From Legionella_C sp048541585 (lineage in GTDB: Bacteria > Pseudomonadota > Gammaproteobacteria > Legionellales > Legionellaceae): a DNA stretch of 64,000 nucleotides. The first letter of the stretch is position 1, and every line of letters starts with the position of its first letter. Positions 17,912 through 26,590 of this stretch are shown here, piece after piece. Position numbers and translations under genes: made by a program. Below the pieces are notes generated by a model, which was given only the letters and a program-made list of their open reading frames with translations, had not been told where the DNA came from and searched no databases. The DNA is taken from the NCBI RefSeq assembly GCF_048541585.1, contig NZ_CP183303.1, positions 1,054,001 through 1,118,000 of the forward strand. The letters are read 5' to 3'.

Positions 17912-18082
17912 GCTTATCTTAAAATTTAGCGTTAAGCTAGTAAGCACCTATTAAGTTATTTGATAAATAAATAAATTTTCATTTTTTCTCGACAATTTTT
18001 AAAATTACTGACATACTCCACACGCTTCTTTGAAGGAACATCTAAGAAGCAAAATTATAGTCCAATCAATACGGAGAAAATA

Positions 18083-18388
18083 ATGAAAATAAGGCGTGTA
18101 GTCTGTGTAATATGTTTTTTTGTTTTACCTTTTTCTTATAGCGCGTCATCTAATCCTATTTCTTTAGCGGGCGTTGATACCCAAATCAATTTAAATAAAG
18201 CTGATCTTAAAACTTTAACTAAATCTTTTAAAGGAATTGGAGTTAAACGTGCTGAAGCTATTGTTAAATATCGGCAGGAGCATGGTAAATTTAAATCCGT
18301 TTCGGAATTAGCAAAAGTTCCAGGCTTTGGCCAGAAATTTGTTACTAGTCATTTAGATGAACTACAGAAAAATTTTCAAGTAAAGTAG
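18083..18388 (+). CDS. ComEA-like helix-hairpin-helix exported protein
   Basis: The 101-residue protein has a cleavable signal peptide (about residues 1-22, MKIRRVVCVICFFVLPFSYS) followed by a ComEA-type helix-hairpin-helix unit. INLNKADLKTLTKSFKGIGV and VSELAKVPGFGQKF contain the two hairpins with GIG and GFG turns that bind the DNA backbone. ComEA binds incoming duplex DNA in the periplasm during natural transformation and pulls it through the secretin pore. Length matches Gram-negative ComEA. The start has a GGAG ribosome binding site. It stands alone, 270 bp before mreB. Confidence 0.85.
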   Translation: MKIRRVVCVICFFVLPFSYSASSNPISLAGVDTQINLNKADLKTLTKSFKGIGVKRAEAIVKYRQEHGKFKSVSELAKVPGFGQKFVTSHLDELQKNFQVK

Positions 18389-18426
18389 TTAAGCGGGTAA
18401 TTTAATACCTATCTTTTACCAAGTTC

Positions 18427-18472
18427 TGTAACTGGTTTCGATTAGCGGCCAGTTACATTGAAATCCGCTAAT
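18427..18472 (+). ncRNA. candidate H-type RNA pseudoknot upstream of mreB
   Basis: Two perfect inverted repeats interlock. TGTAACTGG (18427-18435) pairs with CCAGTTACA (18449-18457). ATTAGCGG (18441-18448) pairs with CCGCTAAT (18465-18472). The order S1, S2, S1', S2' is that of an H-type pseudoknot, with loops of five and seven bases and no base between S2 and S1', so the two stems can stack coaxially. It lies 39 bases after the comEA-like stop and 190 bases before the mreB ATG. No T run follows, so it is not a standard terminator. Function is unknown: a 5'-UTR control element for mreBCD, a small RNA or an mRNA 3' end are all possible. Confidence 0.45.
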
Positions 18473-18661
18473 TAAAAGAGCTGCGTTAACTTTTTCCTGT
18501 GCAAAGATTTAATATTAAATAACTTAAGCAGTTTGAGCTAAAATTCTAGCTAATTTAAGCTTTCTATTAATTCTAATTAGAAATCTTCATAAAGAGATGT
18601 CGATTTTTAGGCAAATTTAGGATACAGTACCTTCCAAAAAAGTTTGAGGGTAATGTAGTAT

Positions 18662-19699
18662 ATGTTAAGGAAATTAAGGGGTGTTTTTTCCAATGACTTA
18701 TCTATTGATTTAGGTACAGCCAATACCTTAATTTATGTTAGGGATAAAGGAATTGTTTTAAACGAACCTTCAGTAGTTGCACTGCGAAGTGAGTCAGGGC
18801 AAAAACGCGTTGCAGCAGTTGGCTTAGAGGCCAAACGTATGTTAGGTCGGACCCCTGGCAATATTAATGCCATTCGTCCAATGAAAGATGGTGTTATTGC
18901 AGACTTTTTTGTTACTGAAAAAATGTTACAGCACTTTATTCATAAAGTTCATGAAAACCGTTTTTTAAGGCCAAGTCCTCGAGTGCTTGTTTGCGTGCCT
19001 TGTGGCTCAACGCAAGTTGAAAGGCGTGCAATTAGAGAATCAGCTATGGGTGCTGGGGCACGCGAAGTATTTCTTATTGAGGAACCAATGGCTGCGGCTC
19101 TAGGTTCAGGTATGCCTGTTGAAGAAGCAAGTGGTTCTATGGTTGTTGATATTGGAGGCGGTACTACAGAAGTTGCTATTATTTCTTTAAGCGGTATCGT
19201 TTATCATCAGTCTGTCCGCATAGGTGGTGATAAATTTGATGATGCTATTGTTTCTTATGTCAGACGTAATTATGGTACCTTAATTGGTGAAACCACAGCA
19301 GAACGTATTAAACATGAAATTGGTTCAGCTTTTCCAAGTCGTGATCTTTTTGAAATTGAAGTTAGAGGGCGAAATTTAGCAGAAGGTGTTCCACGCAGTT
19401 TCACTTTAACCAGTGCAGAAATTTTAGAAGCTTTACAAGAACCACTTTCAGGTATAGTAGGAGCTGTAAGAGCTGCGCTTGAATTGGCACCGCCGGAATT
19501 AGCAGCTGATATCGCTGAGCGTGGAATGGTACTAACAGGGGGTGGCGCTTTATTAAAGAATATGGATACACTTTTAATGGAAGAAACAGGGCTACCCGTT
19601 CTCGTCGCAGAAGATCCTTTAACTTGCGTTGCACGTGGTGGTGGTAAGGCACTTGAAACAATGGATTTACGTGGCGGTGATTTCCTCTCAACCGAATAA
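18662..19699 (+). CDS. mreB: rod shape-determining protein MreB
   Basis: MreB is the bacterial actin that organises lateral wall synthesis on the inner membrane. The 345-residue protein begins with the amphipathic membrane helix MLRKLRGVFSNDLSIDLG. It has the actin-fold nucleotide motifs DLGTANTLIYV, VDIGGGTTEVAIISLSG and MVLTGGGALLKNMD, plus PSVVAL and EEPMAAALG. Length and sequence are standard for gammaproteobacteria. mreC follows and overlaps its end. The upstream 270 bp is non-coding and carries a candidate RNA pseudoknot. Confidence 0.97.
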   Translation: MLRKLRGVFSNDLSIDLGTANTLIYVRDKGIVLNEPSVVALRSESGQKRVAAVGLEAKRMLGRTPGNINAIRPMKDGVIADFFVTEKMLQHFIHKVHENRFLRPSPRVLVCVPCGSTQVERRAIRESAMGAGAREVFLIEEPMAAALGSGMPVEEASGSMVVDIGGGTTEVAIISLSGIVYHQSVRIGGDKFDDAIVSYVRRNYGTLIGETTAERIKHEIGSAFPSRDLFEIEVRGRNLAEGVPRSFTLTSAEILEALQEPLSGIVGAVRAALELAPPELAADIAERGMVLTGGGALLKNMDTLLMEETGLPVLVAEDPLTCVARGGGKALETMDLRGGDFLSTE

Positions 19700-20582
19700 T
19701 TCTAAAGATAGGCTATTTTCCCGAGGCAAACATCGTTTCTTAGGCTTTTTGTTTGCCTGTGTTCTATCTATTGGTTTAATGTTTTCTGATTATCATTATC
19801 ACTATTTAAATAGTGTTAGGCATGCCTTTTCTTTTATTGTAGCGCCTTTGCAATACGCAGTTGATTACCCCGTACGTGTTATTGGGTGGTTTCAATCATT
19901 GGTAAGTACTAAAAAAGCTTTGATTGATGAAAACATGCAGCTTAGATATCAACAAACCTTATTACAAGCAGAATTACAGAAGCTACTTGTTATTAAAGAA
20001 GAAAACTCGCAATTAAGAGAGCTGTTGTTAACTTCTTCAAAAGCTAAGATGAAAGCAATGGCTGCACAAATTTTAGCAGTCGATACGACTATTGCCCGCC
20101 AAATAGTAATTTTAAATAAGGGCAAACGCGATGGAGTTTATGTTGGTCAACCTGTATTAGACGCTAAAGGTGTAATGGGGCAAGTTATAGATGTCGGCTA
20201 TATGACTAGCACGGTTTTATTAATTTCTGATGCTAAAAGTGCAGTCCCTGTTAGAAATAATCGTACAGGTGAGCGTGCTATTTTAGTTGGCTTAAACAAT
20301 ATAAGTCAGTTGTCATTAATTAATTTACCTAGGACTTCCGCTATTATAAAGGGTGATTTACTAGTAACTTCTGGCTTGGGTAGGCTTTATCCAGAAGGCT
20401 ATCCTGTAGGAAAAGTAGAAAGTGTTAAAAGTATTCCTGGAGAAGCTTTTATTAAAGTTGATGTAAGTCCAATTGCTTTATTAAATAGAAATCGTTTAGT
20501 GCTATTAATATGGCCTGATAAAGAACAAGAGCAACTGACTGCTCAAATTAATGAGCGTATGAATATAGTAGAGGCCTCTTAA
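19677..20582 (+). CDS. mreC: rod shape-determining protein MreC
   Basis: MreC is a bitopic inner-membrane protein whose periplasmic beta domains link MreB to the wall synthases. The protein has one N-terminal membrane helix (GFLFACVLSIGLMFSDYHYH), a coiled coil (LIDENMQLRYQQTLLQAELQ) and the MreC core with ILNKGKRDGVYVGQPVLDAKG, GVMGQVIDVG and TSGLGRLYPEGYPVGKV. I chose the GTG at 19677, giving MISSQPNNSKDRLF (301 aa). The frame also runs back to a TTG at 19629 inside the conserved end of mreB, but no start has a good ribosome binding site. Translation is probably coupled to mreB, which it overlaps by 23 bases. Confidence 0.9.
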   Translation: MISSQPNNSKDRLFSRGKHRFLGFLFACVLSIGLMFSDYHYHYLNSVRHAFSFIVAPLQYAVDYPVRVIGWFQSLVSTKKALIDENMQLRYQQTLLQAELQKLLVIKEENSQLRELLLTSSKAKMKAMAAQILAVDTTIARQIVILNKGKRDGVYVGQPVLDAKGVMGQVIDVGYMTSTVLLISDAKSAVPVRNNRTGERAILVGLNNISQLSLINLPRTSAIIKGDLLVTSGLGRLYPEGYPVGKVESVKSIPGEAFIKVDVSPIALLNRNRLVLLIWPDKEQEQLTAQINERMNIVEAS

Positions 20583-21073
20583 TGAACTCTACTTTTATGC
20601 GCTTAACAATTGCTTTTATTGTAGCTTTATGCCTAACCATCATTCCTATGCCTAGCTTATTAATCGGTATCAAACCACCATGGGTACTATTACTCATTTT
20701 ATATATGCAGTTTTACCTTCCAGAACATTTTAATTTATTTATCTTAATTTTACTTGGACTTGTCTTAGATGCTTTATTATCGACTGTAATAGGTGAGCAT
20801 ACACTTGCCCTATCTTTAATTACCTGGATTGCTAGTAGCAAGGCCCGGCGATTCTACTTTTTTTCTATCGGTCAGCAAATGACTTTAGTGGGGTTTTTCT
20901 GTTTTCTCTATCAACTTATTATGATTACATTAGATGCATTCTTAGGTTTTCACATCAATTTTGTACCTGTGATAATTAATACAATCCTCAGTATTTTGCT
21001 CTGGCCCTGGTTACGTCTCATCGCTGATGACACTTTACGTAGCAAAATTAAAATATATCGTAACTTAGCTTAA
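20582..21073 (+). CDS. mreD: rod shape-determining protein MreD
   Basis: MreD is the polytopic inner-membrane partner of MreB and MreC. The 163-residue protein has about five membrane segments, the typical N-terminal hydrophobic pair with IPMPSLLIGIKPPWVLLLI, and GLVLDALLSTVIGEHTLALS, a recognisable MreD stretch. Its ATG overlaps the mreC stop (TAATG). It ends against the convergent rluE gene, with a nine-base overlap of the coding ends, so the mre operon stops here. Confidence 0.93.
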   Translation: MNSTFMRLTIAFIVALCLTIIPMPSLLIGIKPPWVLLLILYMQFYLPEHFNLFILILLGLVLDALLSTVIGEHTLALSLITWIASSKARRFYFFSIGQQMTLVGFFCFLYQLIMITLDAFLGFHINFVPVIINTILSILLWPWLRLIADDTLRSKIKIYRNLA

Positions 21074-21619
21074 TTGAATTAAACGATATGCGCCAGGCTC
21101 TAAGCCATTTAATGACCAGCTAGCTATTTTATGGCGAACAAGTCTTAAGGTCGGAAATCCAATAGCGGCCGTCATTTTGCGAATTTGATGATTTTTTCCT
21201 TCCGCAAGGATTATTTCTAGCCAACTGGTAGGAATTGATTTTCGAAAGCGAATGGGAGGCATTCGCTCCCAAAGTTTAGGCTCCTCTATAATATGTACTT
21301 TAGCTGGCAAAAAAATAGTCTCTTTAATTTTTAGGCCCATTCTTAGAGGTTGTAGGTCAGCTTCAGTAGGTTGGCCTTCTACCTGAACCCAATAGTATTT
21401 ACGTTTATTATAGTTAGGATGGCTTAATTGATGCTGCAACTTACCGTCATCAGTTAAAATAAGTAGACCTTCGCTATTTTTATCCAATCGTCCGGCAGCA
21501 TAAAAATTAGGCAGTTTAATAAAGTCAGCTAGCGTTCTCTCATCCGGGGTGCCCGTAAATTGACTAAGAACACCAAACGGTTTGTTGAAAAGTAATATAG
21601 TAGGCACGGTCAATGACAT
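21065..21619 (-). CDS. rluE: 23S rRNA pseudouridine synthase RluE-like
   Basis: This 184-residue enzyme belongs to the RsuA/RluE group that isomerises uridine in rRNA; RluE modifies U2457 of 23S rRNA in E. coli. Motifs are LFNKPFGVLSQFT, the catalytic GRLDKNSEGLLILTDDGKL with its active Asp, KYYWVQVEG, and EGKNHQIRKMTAAIGFPTLR. There is no N-terminal S4 domain, as in RluE, and the length fits. It converges with mreD and is divergent from icd; a candidate icd promoter lies just upstream of it. The precise target uridine is assumed from similarity. Confidence 0.9.
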   Translation of the reverse strand: MSLTVPTILLFNKPFGVLSQFTGTPDERTLADFIKLPNFYAAGRLDKNSEGLLILTDDGKLQHQLSHPNYNKRKYYWVQVEGQPTEADLQPLRMGLKIKETIFLPAKVHIIEEPKLWERMPPIRFRKSIPTSWLEIILAEGKNHQIRKMTAAIGFPTLRLVRHKIASWSLNGLEPGAYRLIQLS

Positions 21620-21652
21620 CGAATAAAATTATAATTATGACGTTATTCTGTC

Positions 21653-21681
21653 TTGGGGCAAGTGTTTTCGCATGTTATGAT
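21653..21681 (+). promoter_or_regulatory. candidate sigma-70 promoter of icd
   Basis: TTGGGG (21653-21658) and TATGAT (21676-21681) are separated by 17 bases, and the predicted start near 21688 leaves about 20 bases before the icd ATG, with the GGGGAT ribosome binding site in between. The -10 box matches at five of six positions, and a TG lies just before it. Confidence 0.5.
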
Positions 21682-21708
21682 GTTTCTCTTTAAAAGTAGG
21701 GGATATCA

Positions 21709-22962
21709 ATGACATTTGAAAAAATTCATATACCAGAGCAAGGGCAACCGATCACGTGTACTAATGGGCGATTAAATGTGCCAGATTTTCCAATTATTCC
21801 CTTTATTGAAGGTGATGGAATCGGGGTTGATGTAACGCCTGCAATGCGTAATGTTGTTGATGCTGCGGTAGCTAAGTGTTATGGAGATACGCGCAAAATC
21901 TCCTGGATGGAAATTTATGCAGGTGAAAAAGCCACTCAAGTTTATGGCGGCGATCAATGGTTGCCAGCAGAAACCCTAGAGGCTATTAGACAATTCGTCA
22001 TCGCTATTAAAGGGCCTTTAACAACACCTGTTGGTGGTGGAATCCGTTCTTTAAATGTTGCTATCCGTCAAGAGCTGGATTTATATATCTGTCTGCGTCC
22101 TATTAAGTATTTTGCTGGTACGCCTAGCCCACTGAAAGAGCCTTGGAAAACCGATATGGTTATTTTTCGCGAAAATTCGGAAGATATTTATGCTGGTATC
22201 GAATGGCAAGCAGGTACTGAAAGTGCTAATAAAGTTATTAATTTTTTAACACATGAGATGGGTGTTACTAAAATTCGTTTTCCAGAAAACTGTGGTATTG
22301 GTGTTAAACCTGTATCGCAACAAGGTACATCTCGTTTAGTAAAAGCAGCTATTCAGTATGCTATTGATAATGATAGAGACTCTGTAACCTTAGTGCATAA
22401 AGGTAATATTATGAAGTTTACTGAAGGTGCATTCAAAGAATGGGGTTATCAGGTTGCTCGAGATAATTTTGGGGCTGAATTATATGAAGGCGGGCCTTGG
22501 ATGAAATTGACTAATCCTAAAACAGGTAAGCCAATCATTATAAAAGATGTAATAGCAGACGCTTTCTTACAACAAATCTTATTGCGTCCTGAAGAATATA
22601 GCGTTATTGCTACCCTTAATTTAAATGGTGACTATATTTCTGATGCGCTAGCGGCTCAAGTAGGAGGTATTGGTATTGCGCCTGGGGCGAATTTAAGTGA
22701 TGAGGTTGCGGTATTTGAAGCTACTCATGGAACAGCTCCTCGTTATGCTGGACTTGATAAAGTAAATCCGGGCTCATTAATTTTATCAGCAGAAATGATG
22801 TTACGTCATCTAGGGTGGATTGAAGCTGCCGATTTAATTATTCAATCTATGGCCGATACAATTGAGTCTAAAACGGTAACTTACGATTTTGCCCGCATGA
22901 TGGACGATGCAAATTGTGTTAGCTGTTCAGGCTTTGCTAAAGCAATGATTGAAAATATGTAA
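21709..22962 (+). CDS. icd: NADP-dependent isocitrate dehydrogenase
   Basis: Icd oxidatively decarboxylates isocitrate to 2-oxoglutarate in the TCA cycle. The 417-residue protein closely resembles E. coli Icd (416 aa). It has the substrate-binding segment with GGGIRSLNVAIRQELDLYIC, FRENSEDIYAGIEW, LVHKGNIMKFTEGAFKEWGY, LNGDYISDALAAQVGGIGIA and FEATHGTAPRYAG. The serine phosphorylated by AceK in E. coli is conserved (IRSLN), although I cannot tell whether the kinase exists here. It is a single gene with its own candidate promoter, followed by about 720 bp of non-coding sequence. Confidence 0.97.
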   Translation: MTFEKIHIPEQGQPITCTNGRLNVPDFPIIPFIEGDGIGVDVTPAMRNVVDAAVAKCYGDTRKISWMEIYAGEKATQVYGGDQWLPAETLEAIRQFVIAIKGPLTTPVGGGIRSLNVAIRQELDLYICLRPIKYFAGTPSPLKEPWKTDMVIFRENSEDIYAGIEWQAGTESANKVINFLTHEMGVTKIRFPENCGIGVKPVSQQGTSRLVKAAIQYAIDNDRDSVTLVHKGNIMKFTEGAFKEWGYQVARDNFGAELYEGGPWMKLTNPKTGKPIIIKDVIADAFLQQILLRPEEYSVIATLNLNGDYISDALAAQVGGIGIAPGANLSDEVAVFEATHGTAPRYAGLDKVNPGSLILSAEMMLRHLGWIEAADLIIQSMADTIESKTVTYDFARMMDDANCVSCSGFAKAMIENM

Positions 22963-23018
22963 GCTGCTTAACATTAATTTAATTAATATAAAGTATACTA
23001 AAAGTCTAATATGGGAAA

Positions 23019-23159
23019 GTGTCATTGATTAATGTTTTCGGCTGCAAATAGCGCGAATTTGTGCCAATATTAACTTAAGCTCATTAAATAGGGTTAACCA
23101 TTCGCCTTACTTAAGTTAAAATTAGTGCTATTTTGCTGCAAAAAGTCAATTAATGACAC
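23019..23159. repeat. 141-bp imperfect palindrome downstream of icd (MITE-like)
   Basis: The ends GTGTCATTGATT and AATTAATGACAC are inverted copies. Internally GCTGCAAATAGC (23041-23052) pairs with GCTATTTTGCTGC (23127-23139), and TTAACTTAAG (23070-23079) pairs with CTTAAGTTAA (23110-23119). The element folds into one long bulged hairpin starting 57 bases after the icd stop. It could stabilise or end the icd message, or be a non-autonomous mobile element. No coding capacity. Confidence 0.5.
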
Positions 23160-23273
23160 ACCTAATTAAAAAGCAGCTATAATTAATTTAAGCCATGTTA
23201 ACAATAGGAAGTAGGGAAATCGGAGCGTAACTAAACTGGTTTCTTTGGAGTAATTAACAAACCTTAAATAAAG

Positions 23274-23368
23274 TCAGGACTTACGTAAATCTCAATGCCA
23301 AGTGAGGGAGTTTATATCTTAAATTAAGGCATTTTAATAAAGAAATTGAAGTTTTACGTAAGCCCTGA
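23274..23368. repeat. 95-bp element with terminal inverted repeats
   Basis: TCAGGACTTACGTAAA (23274-23289) and TTTTACGTAAGCCCTGA (23352-23368) are inverted copies with one mismatch. Inside, AATGCC and GGCATT form a second inverted pair. The shape is that of a MITE or an insertion-sequence remnant. I see no target-site duplication. Together with the palindrome before it, this explains part of the 720-bp gap before clpS; I see nothing nameable in 23369-23680. Confidence 0.5.
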
Positions 23369-23680
23369 GAGTAACTTCAGCATTTAGGTCAAATGAATTA
23401 AATTCAAGCTGCTATAGATTTTGCTTATTTGGGATGGTCATTAGATTATGCCAAATAGTTGTTGTTGAATTTAAATTAGGTAAAAAAGAGTTTTGATGAC
23501 ATTGCTAAATAGAATTAAAGCTTAGTCTAAATTAATATAAGTCCTATTAGAAAATGTCAGTATGAGTGCTATCTACTCATCATGATATACATTGTCGCAG
23601 AGTTTAATTTTTTTATCATAATAAAAATCATTTTTTACTGGCCAAATGCTCATTGAAAGTCTATAAAATTAATAAAGGGT

Positions 23681-24010
23681 ATGAAGATGAGTGGCCGGTA
23701 CTTAGAAGAATTTACTGAACATAAAAACGCAGAGGCAGAGGTTCTCCCTGCAGTCAAAGTTCCGAAGAAATATAAAGTGATTTTATTGAATGATGATTAT
23801 ACACCAATGGATTTCGTAGTAGATGTACTAAAGCGTTTTTTTCGACTAAATGAAGAGCTGGCAACCCAAATTATGTTACAGATTCATATCTTGGGAAAAG
23901 GGGTATGTGGTATTTATACCAGGGATATAGCAGAGACGAAAGTTGCTCAGGTAAATGAATATGCCAGAAATCATGAGCACCCTTTGCTATGTACGATGGA
24001 GTCGGAATAA
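23681..24010 (+). CDS. clpS: ClpA adaptor protein ClpS
   Basis: ClpS delivers N-end-rule substrates to the ClpAP protease. The 109-residue protein has a flexible N-terminal extension followed by the ClpS core: KYKVILLNDDYTPMDFVVDV with the paired Asp residues that bind the N-degron, FFRLNEELATQIMLQIH, and GVCGIYTRDIAETKV. Length is standard. ClpA starts 28 bases downstream, so the two are co-transcribed. The long non-coding stretch upstream probably contains its promoter. Confidence 0.95.
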   Translation: MKMSGRYLEEFTEHKNAEAEVLPAVKVPKKYKVILLNDDYTPMDFVVDVLKRFFRLNEELATQIMLQIHILGKGVCGIYTRDIAETKVAQVNEYARNHEHPLLCTMESE

Positions 24011-24038
24011 TGCAGGTGGGTGAAGAGGAGCAATGCCA

Positions 24039-26306
24039 ATGTTAAATAAAGAACTTGAATTCACCTTGAATCTTGCTTTTAAGGAAGCGAAAGAAAAACG
24101 TCATGAGTTTATGACGGTTGAACATCTACTATTATCTTTACTTGATAATCCTGCTGCAGGCAATGTTCTTCAAGCTTGTGATGCCAATATTGAAGCATTA
24201 AGACGAGATTTAATTGAATTTATTGATGAAACTACGCCCAGAATTCCTGAAGGGGAGCATGATAGGGAAACTCAACCTACTTTAGGTTTTCAACGTGTTT
24301 TGCAGCGAGCTGTTTTTCATGTGCAGTCAGCTGGTAAAACCGAAGTAACAGGCGCAAATGTCTTGGCTGCTATTTTTAGTGAGCAAGAAAGTCAAGCTGT
24401 GTATTTTCTTCGCCGTGAAAATATTACACGACTAGATGTTATTAATTATATTTCCCATGGTGTTTCTAAATATCATAATAACGAAGCCAATGATCATCTT
24501 AATTCTGCTATGGATGAAGAAGCTATGGCTGGTGAAGGTAGTGAATCACCTTTAGAAAGTTACTGCTTGAATCTTAATAGACGAGCTCGCTTAGGAAAAA
24601 TTGATCCGCTCATAGGTCGTCATGAAGAAATTCAGCGTACCATTCAAGTTCTTTGTCGTCGCCGTAAAAATAATCCCTTGCTTGTTGGTGAGGCGGGTGT
24701 TGGTAAAACGGCTATTGCTGAAGGTCTTGCTAAGCGTATAGTTGATGGCGAGGTACCAGAGGCTATTAATAATTGTGTAGTTTATGCCCTTGATTTAGGG
24801 GCATTATTAGCTGGTACAAAATACAGAGGTGACTTTGAAAAACGTCTAAAGGCTGTTTTAAAACAATTAGGTCAGCAAGATGGAGCTGTATTGTTTATTG
24901 ACGAGATTCATACCATTATTGGTGCAGGGGCGGCTTCCGGTGGTGTTATGGATGCGTCAAATTTAATTAAACCTTTACTTGCTAATGGTGAATTAAAATG
25001 TATAGGTTCTACTACTTATCAAGAATATCGCGGTATTTTTGAAAAGGATAGGGCACTTGCTAGACGTTTCCAAAAAATTGATATTAGTGAGCCAACCATT
25101 GAAGAAACATTTGAGATTCTTAAAGGATTAAGATCTAAACTGGAAGAGCATCATGGTGTCAAATTCTCTATCTCTGCTTTAAAAGCTGCTGCTGAATTAT
25201 CGGCTAAATACATTAATGATAGATTCCTTCCTGATAAAGCTATTGATGTAGTGGATGAAGCAGGTGCTTACCAAAACTTATTAACGGCTAATAAACGAAG
25301 AAAAATTATTAGTGTAACTGAAATTGAAAATGTAGTGGCAAAAATAGCGCGTATTCCACTTAAGAAAGTATCAGCAAGGGATAAAGATACCTTACGTAAT
25401 TTGGAACGAGATTTAAAATTACTGATTTATGGTCAGGATAATGCTATTACAGCGCTTGCATCAGCCATTAAGCTTGCTCGCTCCGGCTTACGTGATCCGC
25501 ATAAACCAGTCGGCTGTTTCTTATTTGCAGGCCCAACCGGAGTAGGTAAAACAGAGGTCACCCGGCAATTAGCTAATGTATTGGGTATTGAGCTTTTACG
25601 CTTTGATATGTCTGAGTATATGGAAAAACATACTGTATCTCGTTTAATAGGTGCGCCTCCCGGTTACGTTGGTTATGATCAAGGCGGTTTGTTAACTGAG
25701 GCAGTTACTAAAAATCCTCACTCCGTATTGCTACTTGATGAGATTGAGAAAGCCCATCCTGATGTGTTTAATTTGCTCTTGCAAATTATGGATCATGGTA
25801 CTTTAACAGATACTAATGGCCGCCAGGCTGATTTTAGGCACGTTATTTTAGTGATGACAAGTAATGCAGGCGCCACTGAGATTACGCGTAACTCAATAGG
25901 CTTCTCGCTACAAGATAATAGCAATGATGGTTTAGAAGTCATTAAAAAACAATTTAGTCCAGAGTTTAGAAATCGTTTGGATGCAATAATTAATTTTGAT
26001 TCTCTAGATACCGAGACAGTAGGGCTTATTGTAGATAAATTTATTATGGAGCTTGATGAGCAATTAAGTAATAAAGGTGTTACATTTAAAGTGGATAAAG
26101 CAGCGAGAGATTGGTTAATTGAGCATGGCTATGATAGAACTATGGGTGCTCGACCAATGGCTCGTTTAATTCAAGAACAAATCAAAAAACCACTAGCAGA
26201 CGAACTACTATTTGGAAAATTAATGAAAGGCGGACATGTAGTTATTAGAGTAAAAGATGGCAAACTACATTTCGATAGCCATGATCACTGTGAAGGGGTT
26301 ATCTAA
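24039..26306 (+). CDS. clpA: ATP-dependent Clp protease ATP-binding subunit ClpA
   Basis: ClpA is the AAA+ unfoldase that feeds ClpP. The protein has an N-domain (MLNKELEFTLNLAF), a first AAA+ module (Walker A GEAGVGKT, Walker B VLFIDEIHTIIGAG) and a second module (GPTGVGKTE, VLLLDEIEKAHPDV). The ClpP-docking loop reads NSIGFSLQD. I start at the second ATG (24039, 755 aa) because it matches the E. coli N-terminus and is eight bases from GAGGAG, whereas the ATG at 24033 is only two or three bases away. It ends just before a strong terminator. Confidence 0.96.
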   Translation: MLNKELEFTLNLAFKEAKEKRHEFMTVEHLLLSLLDNPAAGNVLQACDANIEALRRDLIEFIDETTPRIPEGEHDRETQPTLGFQRVLQRAVFHVQSAGKTEVTGANVLAAIFSEQESQAVYFLRRENITRLDVINYISHGVSKYHNNEANDHLNSAMDEEAMAGEGSESPLESYCLNLNRRARLGKIDPLIGRHEEIQRTIQVLCRRRKNNPLLVGEAGVGKTAIAEGLAKRIVDGEVPEAINNCVVYALDLGALLAGTKYRGDFEKRLKAVLKQLGQQDGAVLFIDEIHTIIGAGAASGGVMDASNLIKPLLANGELKCIGSTTYQEYRGIFEKDRALARRFQKIDISEPTIEETFEILKGLRSKLEEHHGVKFSISALKAAAELSAKYINDRFLPDKAIDVVDEAGAYQNLLTANKRRKIISVTEIENVVAKIARIPLKKVSARDKDTLRNLERDLKLLIYGQDNAITALASAIKLARSGLRDPHKPVGCFLFAGPTGVGKTEVTRQLANVLGIELLRFDMSEYMEKHTVSRLIGAPPGYVGYDQGGLLTEAVTKNPHSVLLLDEIEKAHPDVFNLLLQIMDHGTLTDTNGRQADFRHVILVMTSNAGATEITRNSIGFSLQDNSNDGLEVIKKQFSPEFRNRLDAIINFDSLDTETVGLIVDKFIMELDEQLSNKGVTFKVDKAARDWLIEHGYDRTMGARPMARLIQEQIKKPLADELLFGKLMKGGHVVIRVKDGKLHFDSHDHCEGVI

Positions 26307-26348
26307 CCCTTCTATCAAATAAGTCTTAGTTGCTGACCATTTAATCTA

Positions 26349-26377
26349 CCCCACTTAACTAAAGTGGGGAGTTTTTT
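26349..26377 (+). terminator. Rho-independent terminator after clpA
   Basis: CCCCACTT (26349-26356) pairs perfectly with AAGTGGGG (26362-26369) around a five-base loop, followed by AGTTTTTT. It lies 42 bases after the clpA stop and ends the clpSA unit. This is the clearest terminator in the window. Confidence 0.85.
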
Positions 26378-26590
26378 AAAGTTAATCTATGCAGTCTAAA
26401 ATTTGCTAAGTTACTTAATTTCTTAGTTATTTTGTCATTATGCATTTGCTTGCGTTAATACTCCCAGCTACAATTACAAAATCCTATATAAAATAAATAA
26501 ACTGCTTGATGGTAATTTTAGTACTCACTTATGCTTAAGTTGCCACGGTTAGTTTAAATAGAAGTCTAACGAATTAGTTTAGGTTAGTTT

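Noticed and set aside
19629..19676. Longer mreC reading frame from a TTG at 19629
   Set aside because: It would place the first 16 residues inside the conserved end of mreB, and the sequence there is not MreC-like. The GTG at 19677 is preferred, though without a strong ribosome binding site.
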